This document shows positions 43,686 to 55,273 of a stretch of 64,000 nucleotides of DNA, one piece after another; position 1 is the stretch's first letter, and every line of letters begins with the position of its first letter. Made by a program: the position numbers and the translations under genes. Where the stretch lies: positions 86,804,942 through 86,868,941 of the forward strand of contig JAYESD010000004.1 in the NCBI GenBank assembly GCA_036927565.1, in the 5' to 3' direction. The notes under the pieces were generated by a model. It was not told the origin of the DNA, searched no databases, and worked only from the letters and a program-made list of their open reading frames with translations. This stretch comes from Tuctoria greenei. Lineage: Eukaryota > Streptophyta > Magnoliopsida > Poales > Poaceae.

Positions 43686-46216
43686 TGTGATACCCGGTTC
43701 CGAATATGAACCAAGTATAGTGTATATGTGTGTCCAGGATGTTCATCACACATACACATAAACATCACAAATGATATAATGAATTTAACCACGTCTCGAA
43801 TAGTAATTAAGTACCTTATTACAATAATCCAATGGTTCTTGAATGACAAGCCTCTAATTATTGCAGCGGAAATAAACTAAGTAGCACGACTCCACTCCAT
43901 AGGCAATTGACTGTAGCATGCAACCTAGTACTCCGCATGATCCTCAGGGCACTTCCAAGTGTCTCATGTAGCTGTTTTTATTGTGGGAATAGCAAGGGTG
44001 AGTACATGTCGTACTCAGCAAGTGTGCGAAAGTATGACATATAGCTAAAACAAGGATGGATATAAATGGTTCATTGCAGCAAGCCAATTTTATTTCGCAA
44101 CACATAAAAGCATCCTACAATGTCTAGGTGTGTTTAATCCCAACATAATCAAAGTAATTATCATATCACATATTCAACATCTCATTTATCATCATAATTC
44201 ATTAATATCAAGCCAACAATTAATATCATAATCATACGCCAATTCTATAACTTCACATATCTAACCATGCTCATTTGACTTAACCAAACTCATCCCCAAA
44301 ACCCAAGTCCAATTCTAATCATGTAGGTTATCCAAGTGCTCTTAACCATGAGCACGGTTGTCATGATAGTTTTAACATTCTGCAGAGGTTGTACCATCTT
44401 ACGCACAAGTTCATGATTTCGTCACCCGTCGGCGACTAAAGAAAACATCCATTATGCCAAATATACTACCGTAGGTGTATGGCCAAGAGATCACAAAATA
44501 GACTTTATAAAGGGACCACCAGCATGTATAGATCCACTAAGGTTTCACAGGAGGTGATGTCTCACAACTGAGCACATCCATCCAAGGGCCCCCTCTTGTG
44601 TTGTTCGGACCCCAGGGCAGTCCCGCCACTAGTGCAAACCCAACCAACTCTCATTCCCCTCTTCCCCAAATGATTCGAACAATGCTGGTGATACGCCTAA
44701 TTAATTGGCTAAGACGCACCCATACTTGGCCCTATGGTGGCACTGTTTTCCTGACATATTCCTGCATGAACCGGTCCTTAGAACTAATGCAAGCAAACCA
44801 CCATACCATCCAACGCATTCCACAAAACCATGCTTGCTTAGATCACCTAAGCTCCATGTTGCTAAAATAGTCATCATCCCATTACCATCATTAGTCCTTG
44901 TAATTAAAGTTGTAAGAATATTAAGAAATTTACCCAAAACCCATGTAGCGATGCGGTGCAAAAGACATAAAATACCCATACTCGACTCATCATGTATATC
45001 CCGGTGACAAGGAGTGGCACACAATCACTAGTAAACTCCTACCATGGGTTTCCCTCAAGTTGACACAAGTATGCAATTTTGCAAACAAAAACATTTAAAA
45101 CATAGGTTCAATATGTTCAAGGACACTTGCCTTGCTCCGACGGGTTGGGTTGCTCAAGCACTTCCAAGTCTTGGTTCTGAAAATCCTTGAACATGGCCTC
45201 TTGAGCACGTCCTTCTACTCACGATCACACACATACAAGAAAACACATGCGAATCAATACAATGCACACATATTACTCAATATACAATGACATGAATGCA
45301 TGCAAAGTTTGATAATTAATTATCTATGGTTGTTTATTAATTAGGTGCAACTAGTCCATATGTGTTCATGCGAGTTTGCGGGGCTTTAGCAATGATTGTT
45401 TGCTGCTGAAATAAAATAGATGCAACTATAAATTTTATTCCGGGTAATAGATCTATTCCGTTGCAAAAATCTAAGCCGGGAAAATTATCTACTGTAGATG
45501 CAGCGGCTTTGTCGGAAGTGGGACAGAGGCGTAGAGTACATGAAGAAGACGGTGCAGCGATCCTCCGACGTAGAGACAACGACGGCACGACAATCTCCAG
45601 CGGACGTCCTTCTCTTCCACCTCTTCTCCCTGGTCGACCTTCTCTGTTCTGTGGCTGTTGGCAGCTAGGGATTTGGTCCCTTTTTTCTACCCTGGACAGC
45701 AGTGATGTAGGGGCGGCTGAATATTTTTCTACATGGGCAGGGGCATGCGGGATCGAGGGCATCGGTGCCCTTTTATAGCCGGGCGGTGGCCAGGGCATCG
45801 GGTGAGTCCCCATCTGGCTCGGTGCGGCGCGTATGCGCGGGGACTTGAGTCCTGAGCGCCTATGGAAGGCACGTGCTGTGGGAGCCCCTGCTCGGACTCC
45901 AATCCGAGTCGGTGGCTGGCCCCGGCGGATATTTCTCTTTTTTATTTTTTATATTTATTTGTTTATTTATTTTTTTATATTTATTTTTATTATCTTTTCC
46001 TTTCCTATTATTTTTCTACATATGCATATTCTTTCTTTCTTTATTTTTATTTTCTATTATTTTGTTTAATATTCTCATTTATTTTCTTATTGCCTACATA
46101 TATATTTATATATATATATATATGTTTTATCTTTTATTTTTCCTTCCTTTGTTCTACTCATTGATTTATGCATGAGATTGTATGCAATGCATGATACTAA
46201 AAATGAGTGTGTTACA
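43686..46216 (-). repeat. 3' LTR of the minus-strand chromovirus (2531 bp)
   Basis: On the minus strand it starts TGTAACACACTCATTTTT and ends GGGTATCACA. Positions 45940-46150 are T-rich with a TATATA run at about 46104-46122. A GC-rich segment lies at 45490-45940; its open stretches match the other LTR and are not separate genes. Confidence 0.85.
45940..46150 (-). repeat. Low-complexity TTTAT/TATA tract in the LTR
   Basis: Repeated TTTAT and TTTTTATT units end in an alternating TA run. The same tract is at about 58120-58350 in the other LTR, so it predates the insertion. Confidence 0.8.
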
Positions 46217-46230
46217 AACCTACCCCCCTT
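46217..46230 (-). promoter_or_regulatory. Polypurine tract of the minus-strand chromovirus
   Basis: AACCTACCCCCCTT is the reverse complement of AAGGGGGGTAGGTT, the same tract as at 15385-15398. It adjoins the LTR at 46216. Confidence 0.85.
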
Positions 46231-47570
46231 AAAATGAATATCGCCCTCGAGATTCGATAACGCGGAGAAAAGATGAGGGAATTGTGCCTTAAAACTTCTT
46301 CACGCTCCCACGTAGCTCCGACTTCCGTATGATGGTTCCATTGTACTTTGCACCAACGGGCTCGCTTGTTCCTCGTGACTCTTTCCTTCGTATCTAAGAT
46401 TTTGATAGGTTGCTCGGCATAGGTCAAATCCTCTTGGAGTTCTAGCTCGTTTATCGGCACTTGTTCTTCCGGTATTCTTAGACACTTCTTGAGTTGAGAC
46501 ACGTGAAACACGTCATGCACATCGGAGAGATGCGCCAGCAGCTCGAGTTGATATGCTACCTCTCTTCGCTTGTCCAAAATCTTAAATGGCCTGATGTAAT
46601 GATGTGCCAGTTTGCCTTTAACGTTAAACCATCGTTGACCTTGGATAGGTGACACCTTGAGATACACGAAATCTCCAACTTCAAAAGTTATATTCCTTCA
46701 CCTATTATCCGCATAGCCTTTTTGCCGTGACTGAGCAGCCCTTAGGTTTTCACGTATTATTTGAACTTGCCTTTCAGCGTCTTGTAACACATCAGGTCCA
46801 AATACTTGGTTCTCTCTTGTCTCATTCCAAAACAAAGGTGTCCTACACTTCCGTATAGTGCTTCATAGGGTGACATTTTCAAGTTGGCTTGGTAACTATT
46901 ATTGTACGAGAATCCATCATACGACAAACTCTTGTCCCAGCTACGTCCATATTTCAAAGCACAAACCCTCAACATGTCCTCTAATATTTGATTTGTCCTC
47001 TCAGTTTGCCCGTCGGTTTTTGGATAATACGCGGAGCTGAAATTTAACTTGGTACCCATAGACTCATGTAGTTTCTCCCTGAATCTAGAGGTGAATTGAG
47101 AACTTCAATCAGACATTATTTTCTTTGGAACTCCATGTCGGCATACAATATGCTCCATATATAGCTCTGTGAGCTTTGATGTGGTATATGTGGTTCTGAT
47201 AGGAATAAAGTGAGCTGACTTGGTCAGGTGATCCATAATAACCCATATAGAATCGTAACTGGACTGAGTACGCGGCAATCCAACGATGAAGTCCATGCCG
47301 ATTTCTTCGCACTTCCACTCGGGTATTTTTAGCGACTGCAATAATCCAGCAGGTCATTGATGCTCAGCCTTCACTCATTGACCCGTGTCACATAGGACAA
47401 CATATTCGGCTATGGCCTTCTTCATGCCATCCCACTAATAGCAAGTTTTCAAGTCCTTGTACATCTCCGTACAACCGGGATGGATGGAATAAGGTGAGTC
47501 AAGTGCCTCCTTTAGAATTGTGTCACGGATACGCTTCACGTTGGGCACAACAATTGGATTTCTAGGCCAT
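46231..47570 (-). pseudogene. Chromovirus integrase and chromodomain, broken
   Basis: Reading leftward: a zinc-binding region near 47390-47530 with stops, then EIGMDFIVGLPRTQSSYDSI and RHGVPKKIMSD (47341-47105), the core with YYPKTDGQTERTNQILEDML (47059-46757), and the C-terminal part (46667-46212) with HYIRPFKILDKRREVAY, VHDVFHVSQLKKCLR and a chromodomain that ends out of frame (ATWEREEVLRH). At least four frame changes or stops separate the pieces. Confidence 0.85.
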
Positions 47571-48270
47571 AGTATGCCATTGTCATCTTCGTCGAATCTC
47601 CATTCCATTCCCTCCTGGATTCTTTCCTTGATTTTCTAGATTTCCTCATCCGTTGTTTGACTTTCTCGTATCTCTTGTTCTAGCATTGGAGTTACTTCCA
47701 TTACTCGCATTTCATTTACGAACCCAAGACGCAAATGTTCAAAATCCTTGCATAGCTCGGGTGGTAACCCCCGGACAGTGAGTTGGTGGCTTGCTCCTTT
47801 TCGACTCAAGGCATTTGCCACTACATTGGCCTTCAGTGGGTGATAGTTGATCCCTACAGCGTAATCCTTAATGAGTTCTAACCATCATCGTTGCCTCAAA
47901 TTCAGATCCGTTTGCGTGAATATGTACTTGAGACTCTTGTGATTTGTGTAAATCTCACATCGATGAGCAAGAACGTAGTGTCTCCATATCTTCAAGACGT
48001 GCACGACGACTGCGAGTTCAAGATCATGTGTAGGATAATTCAGCTCATGTGTCTTTAGTTGCCTTGATGCATAAGCTACCACTTATCCTTCTTGCATGAG
48101 CACACATCCAAGTTCCTGTCTTGAGGCATCACAATATATATCAAGCTCTTGCTAACATCTGGCAATACTAACCCTAGTGCGGTTGTCAACCTCTTCTTTA
48201 ACTCCTCAAAGCTATCCTGACAGGCTTGAGTCCATTGGAATGCCTTCCCTTTCATTAGTAATTCAGGCAT
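47571..48270 (-). pseudogene. Chromovirus RNase H and linker, broken
   Basis: Pieces are FQWTQACQDSFEELKKRL (48270-48076), VAYASRQLKTHELNYPTHDL with TNHKSLKYIFTQTDLNLRQR (48082-47885), and NALSRKGASHQLTVRGLP (47821-47636). They overlap or abut in different frames, so the gene is shifted at least twice. Confidence 0.8.
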
Positions 48271-49232
48271 GGGCTTCGCTATTTTGGAGAAATCCTTTAT
48301 GAATCAGCGGTAATATCCAGCTATTCCAAGGAAACTCCGAATTTCATTCACATTATGTGGCACTTCTCACTTTAGAACATCTCTCACTTTGGTCGACTAA
48401 CACTCCTCCTCCAGAGATGATATGGCCCAAGAATGATATTTCCTGTAACCAGAATTGATACTTGCTGAACTTGGCATACAACTGGTGTTCTCATAGTTTT
48501 TGCAAGGTAAGCTTCAAGTGCTCCTTATGTACTTCCTCGCTTCTCGAGTATACCATAATATTATTGACGAACACCATGACGAACTTATCTAGATACTCCA
48601 TGAAGACCTTATTCATGAGATACATAAAGTACGCAAGCGCATTCGTCAATCCAAATGACATAATGGTGTACTCATAGGATCCATACCGTGTACGAAAATC
48701 CGTTTCAGGTATATCCGATAATCTAATCTTCATTTGGAAGTATCCTGACCGTAGGTCAATTTTTGCAAAAAGTACAGACGCCCTTCATTTGGTCAAACAA
48801 ATCCTCTATACGGGGCAGCGAGTACTTGTTCTTGATCGTCACTTTGTTGAGAGACCAATAGTCCACACACATCATCTGGGTTCCATCCTTCTTATCTACA
48901 AAGAGCGCTGGTGCTCCCCATGGTGATGAGTGTTTGCATATAAAACCCTTCTCTAGCTACTCTTGAATTTTCTTCTTGAGTTCTGCTAATTCTTTAGGAT
49001 GCATCCTATACGGCCTCTTAGCTATAGGTGCAGTTCCAGGTATTAAATCAATGACAAACTCTATGACACGATCAGGTGGCTTACCTGGCAACTCCTTTGG
49101 AAACACATCCGAGAACTCGCACACCACCGGAATCTCCTCTAATGTTGCACCATCCATCTGATTCAGCACTACCTTCCTTGTTGTGGGTTGAGATGCTTCA
49201 AACTCTATGTTGATCCCCTCATCATTTGTCAA
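48271..49232 (-). pseudogene. Chromovirus reverse transcriptase, broken and with altered active site
   Basis: The pre-RT part (49232-48957) has LIPGTAPIAKRPYRMHPKEL. The RT palm (48733-48491) has DFRTRYGSYEYTIMSFGLTN. At the catalytic place it has VMVFVNNIMVYS: both Asp of the family motif IDD are replaced by Asn. Frame changes occur on both sides. Confidence 0.85.
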
Positions 49233-49720
49233 CTACACCGTCTTTGTGGCACCCTGAACTATGCCATTGTGCTTCCGCAACCAATCCATCCCAAGTATTA
49301 TGTCGAGTCCTTGTGAATCCAAAACAATGAGGTTGGCAAGAAAGTCTAGCCCCCTATTTTATGGATTACTTTTGGACATACTATATCTGTCCTCATTTCC
49401 CCTCCAGGGGAGCTAACCAACAAAGTATACTTCATGTGAGATATAGGCAAACTATACTTAGCAACATACTTTGATGAGATGAATGAATGAGATGCTCCAA
49501 ATCAAATAATATAGTTGTTGGGTTGGAGTTTGCGAGGAACATACCAATCATGACATCATCAGCTTGATGGGTCTCCTCAGTAGAGACATGGTTCACCTTG
49601 CCACAAGCAAAATTCTACGGTCCACGGCTGCCCTGGGTTGCTCCTCCATTCAGCCTTGGGTTCTGCTTTGGAGCATTGTTCATATGTCCTTGTTCTGACC
49701 TTGGTCATTTATTTGCAAAG
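49233..49720 (-). pseudogene. Chromovirus protease region, broken
   Basis: In pieces on the minus strand one can read a counterpart of HSFISSKYVAKYSLPIS and SPGGEMRTDIVCPK, homologous to 12115-12250. The D-S-G region (about 49500-49515) is damaged. Confidence 0.6.
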
Positions 49721-50880
49721 TGTTCTACTTCACCACAAGTGTAGCATGTCCTATTGCCAATAGCACCAGAGAAGATGGGGCGAGTCTGATTTTCAGCATA
49801 GGCGCCCATGTTAGGACGAGGTGCAGGTTGCATTGGTAAGAGAAGTGCTTGCATAACATGGCATTGCTATGATAGCTGATTTGGGCGCGGTGGATAAGTG
49901 GGGTGGTATGTAGTAGCATATGGGTTGTGGTATGGTGCGGTTAGTGGTGCATAGCGGGGATGAACGTTGCTTCCTTGCGGTTATTCCTGATATGGCATCT
50001 TCCTCTTGTTATCTTGTTTCATCTCATGAACCTTTTTCTCAACCACAACAGCCTTGTGAACAAGCTTCTAGAAGTTTGCATAATCACCATTAAGCAGCTC
50101 AACTTGAATCTCATTGTTTAGACCCCTCATAGACAAGTATTGCTTCCGGCTGTCTGTGTAAACATCTTCTGAAGCATACCTTGATAATTGCGTGAACTTG
50201 TTCAAGTAATTATTCATGCTCATCTTCCCTTGCCTGAGAACCTCAAATTCTTGCATTTTTAGTATCATGACATCTTCAGTAACATATTGAGAACAAAAGC
50301 TCCTCTTAAATTCAGCCCAAGTAATTGCCTCCTGATTAGCATGAGCGCTGCAAAGTGCTTCTCACCAGTCTGTAGCTTCTTCAACTAGTTGATGTGATGC
50401 AAAGAGAATATTCTCTCGATCACTGCATTGAACTATAGCAAGCTTCTTCACGACAGACTTTAGGCAATCATCAACTTCCATAGGGTCATTGGCTTGTGTA
50501 AAGGTTGGTGGTCTAGTCCTCATAAACTCTCCCAATCTGTTGTGAGGCAGCAGCGGTGGTGGCGGTGACGGTGGTGGTTGCAGTGGCGGTGCAGCAACAC
50601 GGTGGAGGTTGTTGTTGTTGTTGTTTGCTTGCAGCTGACCCAAGGTTTGCATCATAGTTTGCATGAGCTGGTTCTGCATAGTCATCAAGCGCTCAAGGTT
50701 GCTTGCATCATCTCCAAGGTTAAAAATCTGAGGAGCTTCCACGTAATCATCATCACCCTCGTGTGTTCCGCTAGTTCCAGCACCACGAGTGTTCCTTTGT
50801 TTGCGGGTAGTGTATCCCCTCGGCGTCTGTGAGAGAGGAGAGGATGAGATATAATTCAGTTTTGCAATAATGTTTCCCAA
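49721..50880 (-). pseudogene. Chromovirus gag, broken
   Basis: The N-terminal part (50880-50362) includes TTRKQRNTRGAG, MTMQNQLMQTMMQTLGQLQA, a proline run and RLGEFMRTRPPTFTQA, ending at TGA near 50362. The rest of the capsid (50361-50068) includes MILKMQEFEVLRQGKMSMNN and a stop near 50068. A zinc knuckle remnant CYTCGEVEHFA near 49715-49750 has lost its last Cys. It is the counterpart of 10853-11950. Confidence 0.8.
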
Positions 50881-51134
50881 CTATATGCATCAAGGTACAT
50901 GACACTAATTAATCCTTTATTAATATAAACCTATATGAGGATGTGGACATGTGTCGAAGCATCCCACAAATCTCTACTATATGCAGATGTGGACATTTGT
51001 CGAGGCATCCCACAACTCACAACCAAGCACACAAGCACAAGCAAACACCATATAAAATTCAGCACACCACACTATTTAAAACTAATACAATCTAAGCGTT
51101 ATTATTACAAATTTCTCATAGGGGACTTAAATTC

Positions 51135-52095
51135 CTAATTGTGAGGCGGTGGGGGTGTTCTTGGCTGCGCGGATGTGATAGGATTGCGCCATGGTGATGT
51201 AGGTGACCAAATTGACTTGGGTGACCACGGTTCTCCTCTTTCCTTACACTCCTTCATCTCCATGCTGGTTTCCAAACGAGCTAGCTCCTTGCGAAGATAG
51301 TGGATCTCTCCTTGCGCGGTTGCATAGCGATTGCTCATGTCCAGTAGTGCCTTTTGAGACCTATCCATCGCTAGCAAGTTAATTGTAGCTTCTTGTGGTT
51401 CAATTATCTTCCCTGTACCACTCTCCCACTGAGGGTGCAGCTCAAACGTGGTATCCTCAAGCTCAAAGCAGCGAGTATGGCACAAACTTGTGAGCGCTTT
51501 CCACGCAGCATCATCCGTAGAATCCTTTTGAGTAGACCTCTAGGTGGGAGCATAGTGCCATGAAACACTTTGTTTGTGAAGAAAATGACAACTTTAGCAT
51601 GCCATTCATCACGTTCGGGACGAGGGACTTTCTTCAGGAAGTAATGCGCATGCATGCCATGGAAATGGATGAATCACATTAGTTCCAGCATGCATGCCCT
51701 CCTTCTACTCCGGTGGTCCGAAACTCCTCAACTTGGCGGGACTCTGGGCTGTTGTGTCCATTCTCTTTCGCACCCGGTGGTGGCTCCTCTTCATATCCCT
51801 CTCCGTGTTCCCCCTCATGTGGGGAGGGTGCGTAGTACTCTTCCTCATAAGGTTCATCTCCCATATCCTGTTCTAGCAGTTTTTCCTCATAAGGTTCATC
51901 TTCCATATCTTCTCCATACATCTCAAGCTCATCTGGATCATCCTCCATAGTGCTTGATGGATCAGCTCCCTCCACCTCGGGCTTGACATTCTCCTCCTCT
52001 TGAATCGGATCGTCGGAAATCTTGATGGGGTTACTCGTGCATCCAAGGGGCAGCAGATCAGCACCCGGTTGTGTGTCACTCTCAGTGATTGGTAT
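51135..52095 (-). pseudogene. Extra ORF (orf0-like) upstream of gag
   Basis: Between primer binding site and gag the minus strand codes a protein that the forward chromovirus lacks. Piece one (52095-51679) is open without an ATG, is acidic (EEEN, EDDPDELEMYGEDMEDEPYE) and is preceded by a possible splice acceptor (CTCCATAG). Piece two (51655-51404) has HYFLKKVPRPERDEWHAKVV, and piece three (51530-51135) has LAMDRSQKALLDMSNRYATA and LRKELARLETSMEMKE, probably a coiled coil. Two frameshifts separate them. Upstream ORFs of unknown role are known from some rice gypsy families; I do not know this protein's function. Confidence 0.65.
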
Positions 52096-52488
52096 CTATG
52101 GAGAGAACATGAGAACATTAGAAGAAAGGGTAATATAATCTGAAAATTGCAGCAGCCAAAACATAAAGGAAAAGAGGGGTGCGGCTGTCCAAAAGAAAGG
52201 AAAAGAGAGGAAAAACGCAGCAGCTCGCAAAATAAGTTTACCCGCGCATAGCAGCAGCAAAAGCATGAACTTTACACAAAAAATATGATTAGTAATTACA
52301 GCAGCAAGCAAAATAAACCATGGCTGAAATCACATTGAAAATGCAGCAGCAATCAGCACTTTACGGTGGCTGAAATGACAAAATCAAAAAACAGCAGCAA
52401 GAAATTTCGAAAATAGCATATTAGAGGAGTGCTCCTATGTGCTCTAGAGTGTCCATTCTACCTAGGCTTGCATCATACGGTTAAAGCA

Positions 52489-52500
52489 GCTCTGATACCA
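52489..52500 (-). promoter_or_regulatory. Primer binding site of the minus-strand chromovirus
   Basis: GCTCTGATACCA is the inverse of TGGTATCAGAGC. It lies three bases from the LTR edge at 52504. Confidence 0.85.
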
Positions 52501-52503
52501 ATT

Positions 52504-53944
52504 TGTGATACCCGGTTTTGAATATGAACCAAGTATAGCGTATATGTGTGCCCAGGACGTTCATCACACATACACGGAAACATCACAAATGATATATAGA
52601 ATTTAACCACATCTCAAACAGTAATTAAGTACCTTATTAAAATAATCCAATGGTTCTTGAATGACAAGCCTCTAATTATTGCAGCAGAAATAAACTAAGT
52701 AGCACGACTCCACTCCACAGACAATTGACAATAGCACGCAACCTAGTACTTTATATGATCCTCAGGGAACTCCCAAATGTCTTCTGTAGCTGTTTTTAGT
52801 GTGGGAATAGAAAGGGTGAAAACATGTCGTACTCAGCAAAAGTGAGAAAGTATGACATGTAGCAAAAACAAGGATGGATATAAATGGTTTATTGCAGCAA
52901 GCTGATTTTATTTCGCAACACATAAAGCATCCTACAATGTCTACGTGTGTTTAATCCCAACATAATCAAAGTAATTATCATATCACATATTCAACATCCT
53001 CATTTATCATCATAATTCATTAATAACCAGCCAACAATTAATATCATAATCATATGCAAATTCTATAACTTCTCATATCTAACAATGCTCATTTGACTTA
53101 ACCAAACTCATTCCCAAAACCCAAGTGCAATTCTAATCATGTAGGTCATCCAGGTGCCCTTAACCGTGAGTACTACTATCATGATAGTTTTTAACACTCT
53201 GTAGAGGTTGTACCACTTTACGCACAAGTTTGTGATTTTATCACCCGTTGGCGACTAAAGAAAACCTCCATTATGTCAAATACACTACCATAGGTGTATG
53301 GCCAAGAGATCACAAAATAGCCTTTACAAAGGGACCACCAGCATGTACAGACCCACTAAGTATTCACCGGAGGTGAGGTCTCACAACTGAGCACATCCCT
53401 CAAGGGGCCCTCTCTTGTGCCCTTCAGATCCTGGGCAGTCCCGCTACTAGTGCAAACCCAACCGACTCCCATTCCCCGCTCTCCCAAATGATCCGAACAA
53501 TGTTGGCAATACACCTAATTAATTGGCTAAGCCGCACCCATACTTTACCCTATGATGGCACTCTTGTCCTGGCATATTCTCGCATGAACCGGTCCTTAGA
53601 TCTAAGGCAAGCAAACCACCATACCATCCAACCCATTTCACAAAACTATGCTTGCTTAGATCACCTAAGTTCCATATTGCTAAAATAGTCATCATCCATT
53701 ACCATCATCAGTCCTTGTAATAAAAGTTGTTAAGCATATTAATAAATTCACCCATAACCCGTGTAGCGATGTGGTGCAAAAAGAGAGAAAATATCCATAC
53801 TCGACTTATCATGTATATCTCGGCGACAAGGAGTGGCACACAATCACTAGTAAACTCCTACCATGGGTTTCCCCTCAAGTTGACACAAGCATGCAGTTTT
53901 GCAAACAAAAACATTTAGAACATAGGTTCAATATGGTTAAGTAC
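52504..53944 (-). repeat. 5' LTR of the minus-strand chromovirus, part 1
   Basis: The plus-strand start TGTGATACCCGG matches 43686. It is interrupted at 53944 by the CACTA element; part 2 lies at 57316-58422. The two parts together give about 2545 bp, against 2531 bp for the 3' LTR. Confidence 0.85.
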
Positions 53945-54380
53945 CACTATGTAAGAAAATCTCATCCGAGACATGCCCGAACGAAGAAGGGAGACGAACA
54001 AATTGTGCGTCTCCGTCGTCGCGTCTCGCATTACATTTTCATCAGAGACGTGCGGCAAGCGCATCGCCGATCAGCCAAAGTGCAAGACATGCTCAAAGGT
54101 AGCGCGTCTCCTTTCTTTGAGTTATAACAGACGATCTTTATGATGTCACGTGATTTATGCGCGTTGTTCATCAGCATACATGCGAGACAAGCACTAACAT
54201 AGCGCGTCGCAGGTTTATTGACTGATTCGAGATGCTCTTTATTGAAGTGCATCGTAGATTTGTTTACTAATCTGAGATAGACTTTAAGGAAGCTTGTCTC
54301 CTTTATTTAGGTAATTCGAGACATTCTCTGTTACATCTCATCGAGGATTGTTTACAGGCAGGGTCTCCTATTAGGTGGCC
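53945..54380. repeat. CACTA left terminal and subterminal repeats
   Basis: It holds GAGACATGCC, GGGAGACGAAC, GCGTCTCC, CGCGTCTCGC, GAGACGTGCGG and related units, in both orientations. Confidence 0.8.
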
Positions 54381-54590
54381 CCCACCCCTGATTATCCTAG
54401 TTGCCGGCTGCATCCTGGAGCTATCCATGATTTGACAGCTGCATTGCCAATGTTAACAACATACACATACATGAATATGTATAGCCAAAAAGATCACATC
54501 TTAAATTATATTGACAAATCAAATACATTGTTCGTCCTGATTACAAAGTAACTAATTACACACATCACAACTGTCATCATCTAATCTTGT

Positions 54591-54700
54591 ATACCGTAAT
54601 GAAAATTCTCCCGATCAATGACTTCATTATCGATGAACCTTCATAGCCTCTAATGCTCCGACTGAGACATCCTCAAAATCAATAAAATTACTGAAATCAT
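54591..54700 (-). repeat. Exon-like direct repeat, copy 2
   Basis: On the minus strand an ATTTCAG is followed by sequence that includes TTGAGGATGTC and ends GAATTTTCATTACGGTATAC. A second copy lies at 55179-55273, 588 bp away. The copies flank the two ARGONAUTE exons. Each copy is preceded by a potential splice acceptor. Confidence 0.7.
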
Positions 54701-54836
54701 ATAAAACATTATCAAATTGCAACCACATTCGCTTAAGCAGTCACATAAGGGAGAAAATATCTGAAGGCTTAAGAACAAACTGGTATACAATTGTAATAAA
54801 CACAAGAACTGTTAGTGAATGGAGAATCAAGCTTAC

Positions 54837-54931
54837 TTGTACCACAGGCAGTTGGTGAGCATTTGCAAAGCATCAGCAAAGAAATTGTTCTCATCACAAA
54901 GGACATGGTAGTGAGTTGGTGTGTTTGTCCC
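54837..54931 (-). pseudogene. AGO-like: ARGONAUTE PIWI-domain exon B (captured)
   Basis: The minus strand of this 95 bp segment translates as GTNTPTHYHVLCDENNFFAD followed by ALQMLTNCLWY. ARGONAUTE proteins have GTSRPAHYHVLWDEN at this place; the first His of HYHVL is the last catalytic residue of the PIWI slicer and is present, while the following Trp is Cys. On the upstream side a T-rich tract and TAG end an intron; on the downstream side GTAAGC is a good donor. It joins in frame to exon A. It is a fragment only and cannot make a functional ARGONAUTE. Confidence 0.85.
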
Positions 54932-55021
54932 CTAAAAAAACAAACAATTTACATTCCACTGATGCATTAATAGCCTAATATCAAAAACTCTTGAGAGAAA
55001 CACCAATTATCGCCTAGGTAC
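54932..55021 (-). other. Intron-like spacer between ARGONAUTE exons
   Basis: On the minus strand it starts GTACCTAGG and ends TTTGTTTTTTTAG, is AT-rich and about 90 bp long, the usual size of a short plant intron. Confidence 0.75.
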
Positions 55022-55095
55022 CTTGATTCCAGCATGGCTGCAAAGATAGAAATCAAACTCACTGGGATGGAAAATGCTAGTATCAACCACGGTTC
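55022..55095 (-). pseudogene. AGO-like: ARGONAUTE PIWI-domain exon A (captured)
   Basis: The minus strand of this 74 bp segment translates as GTVVDTSIFHPSEFDFYLCS then HAGIK. The match to the ARGONAUTE motif GTVVDT.ICHP.EFDFYL.SHAGI is near exact. Upstream, ACTGCAG is an acceptor; downstream, GTACCTAGG is a donor. The order A then B on the minus strand is the order in ARGONAUTE genes, so the piece was taken as genomic DNA with its intron. The clade is most like AGO1/AGO5 by eye. No upstream PIWI or PAZ sequence is present. Confidence 0.87.
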
Positions 55096-55178
55096 CTGCA
55101 GTTTCAAGGGTTTGCGAATCAGAATTCATTATATACAAAATTACTTCTGCATTGGACATAAATAAGGAAGATGAATGT

Positions 55179-55273
55179 ATACCGTAATGAAAATTCTCCC
55201 TTTGTATCAATGACGTCATTAACGATGAGCCTTCATTGGACATCCTCAAATTCAAGAAAAACACTGAAATGCA
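55179..55273 (-). repeat. Exon-like direct repeat, copy 1
   Basis: This is the counterpart of 54591-54700. In minus-strand reading it starts after GCATTTCAG and is open in one frame into the region just upstream of exon A. Confidence 0.65.

Noticed and set aside
45337..45813. Minus-strand 158-codon frame in the chromovirus LTR
   Set aside because: Its counterpart in the other LTR (57571-57995) is split and shifted, so coding capacity is not maintained; GC-rich LTR segment.
45833..46175. Phe/Tyr/Ile-rich frames that look like membrane proteins (also 57942-58370)
   Set aside because: They arise from the TTTAT low-complexity tract in the LTR, not from genes.
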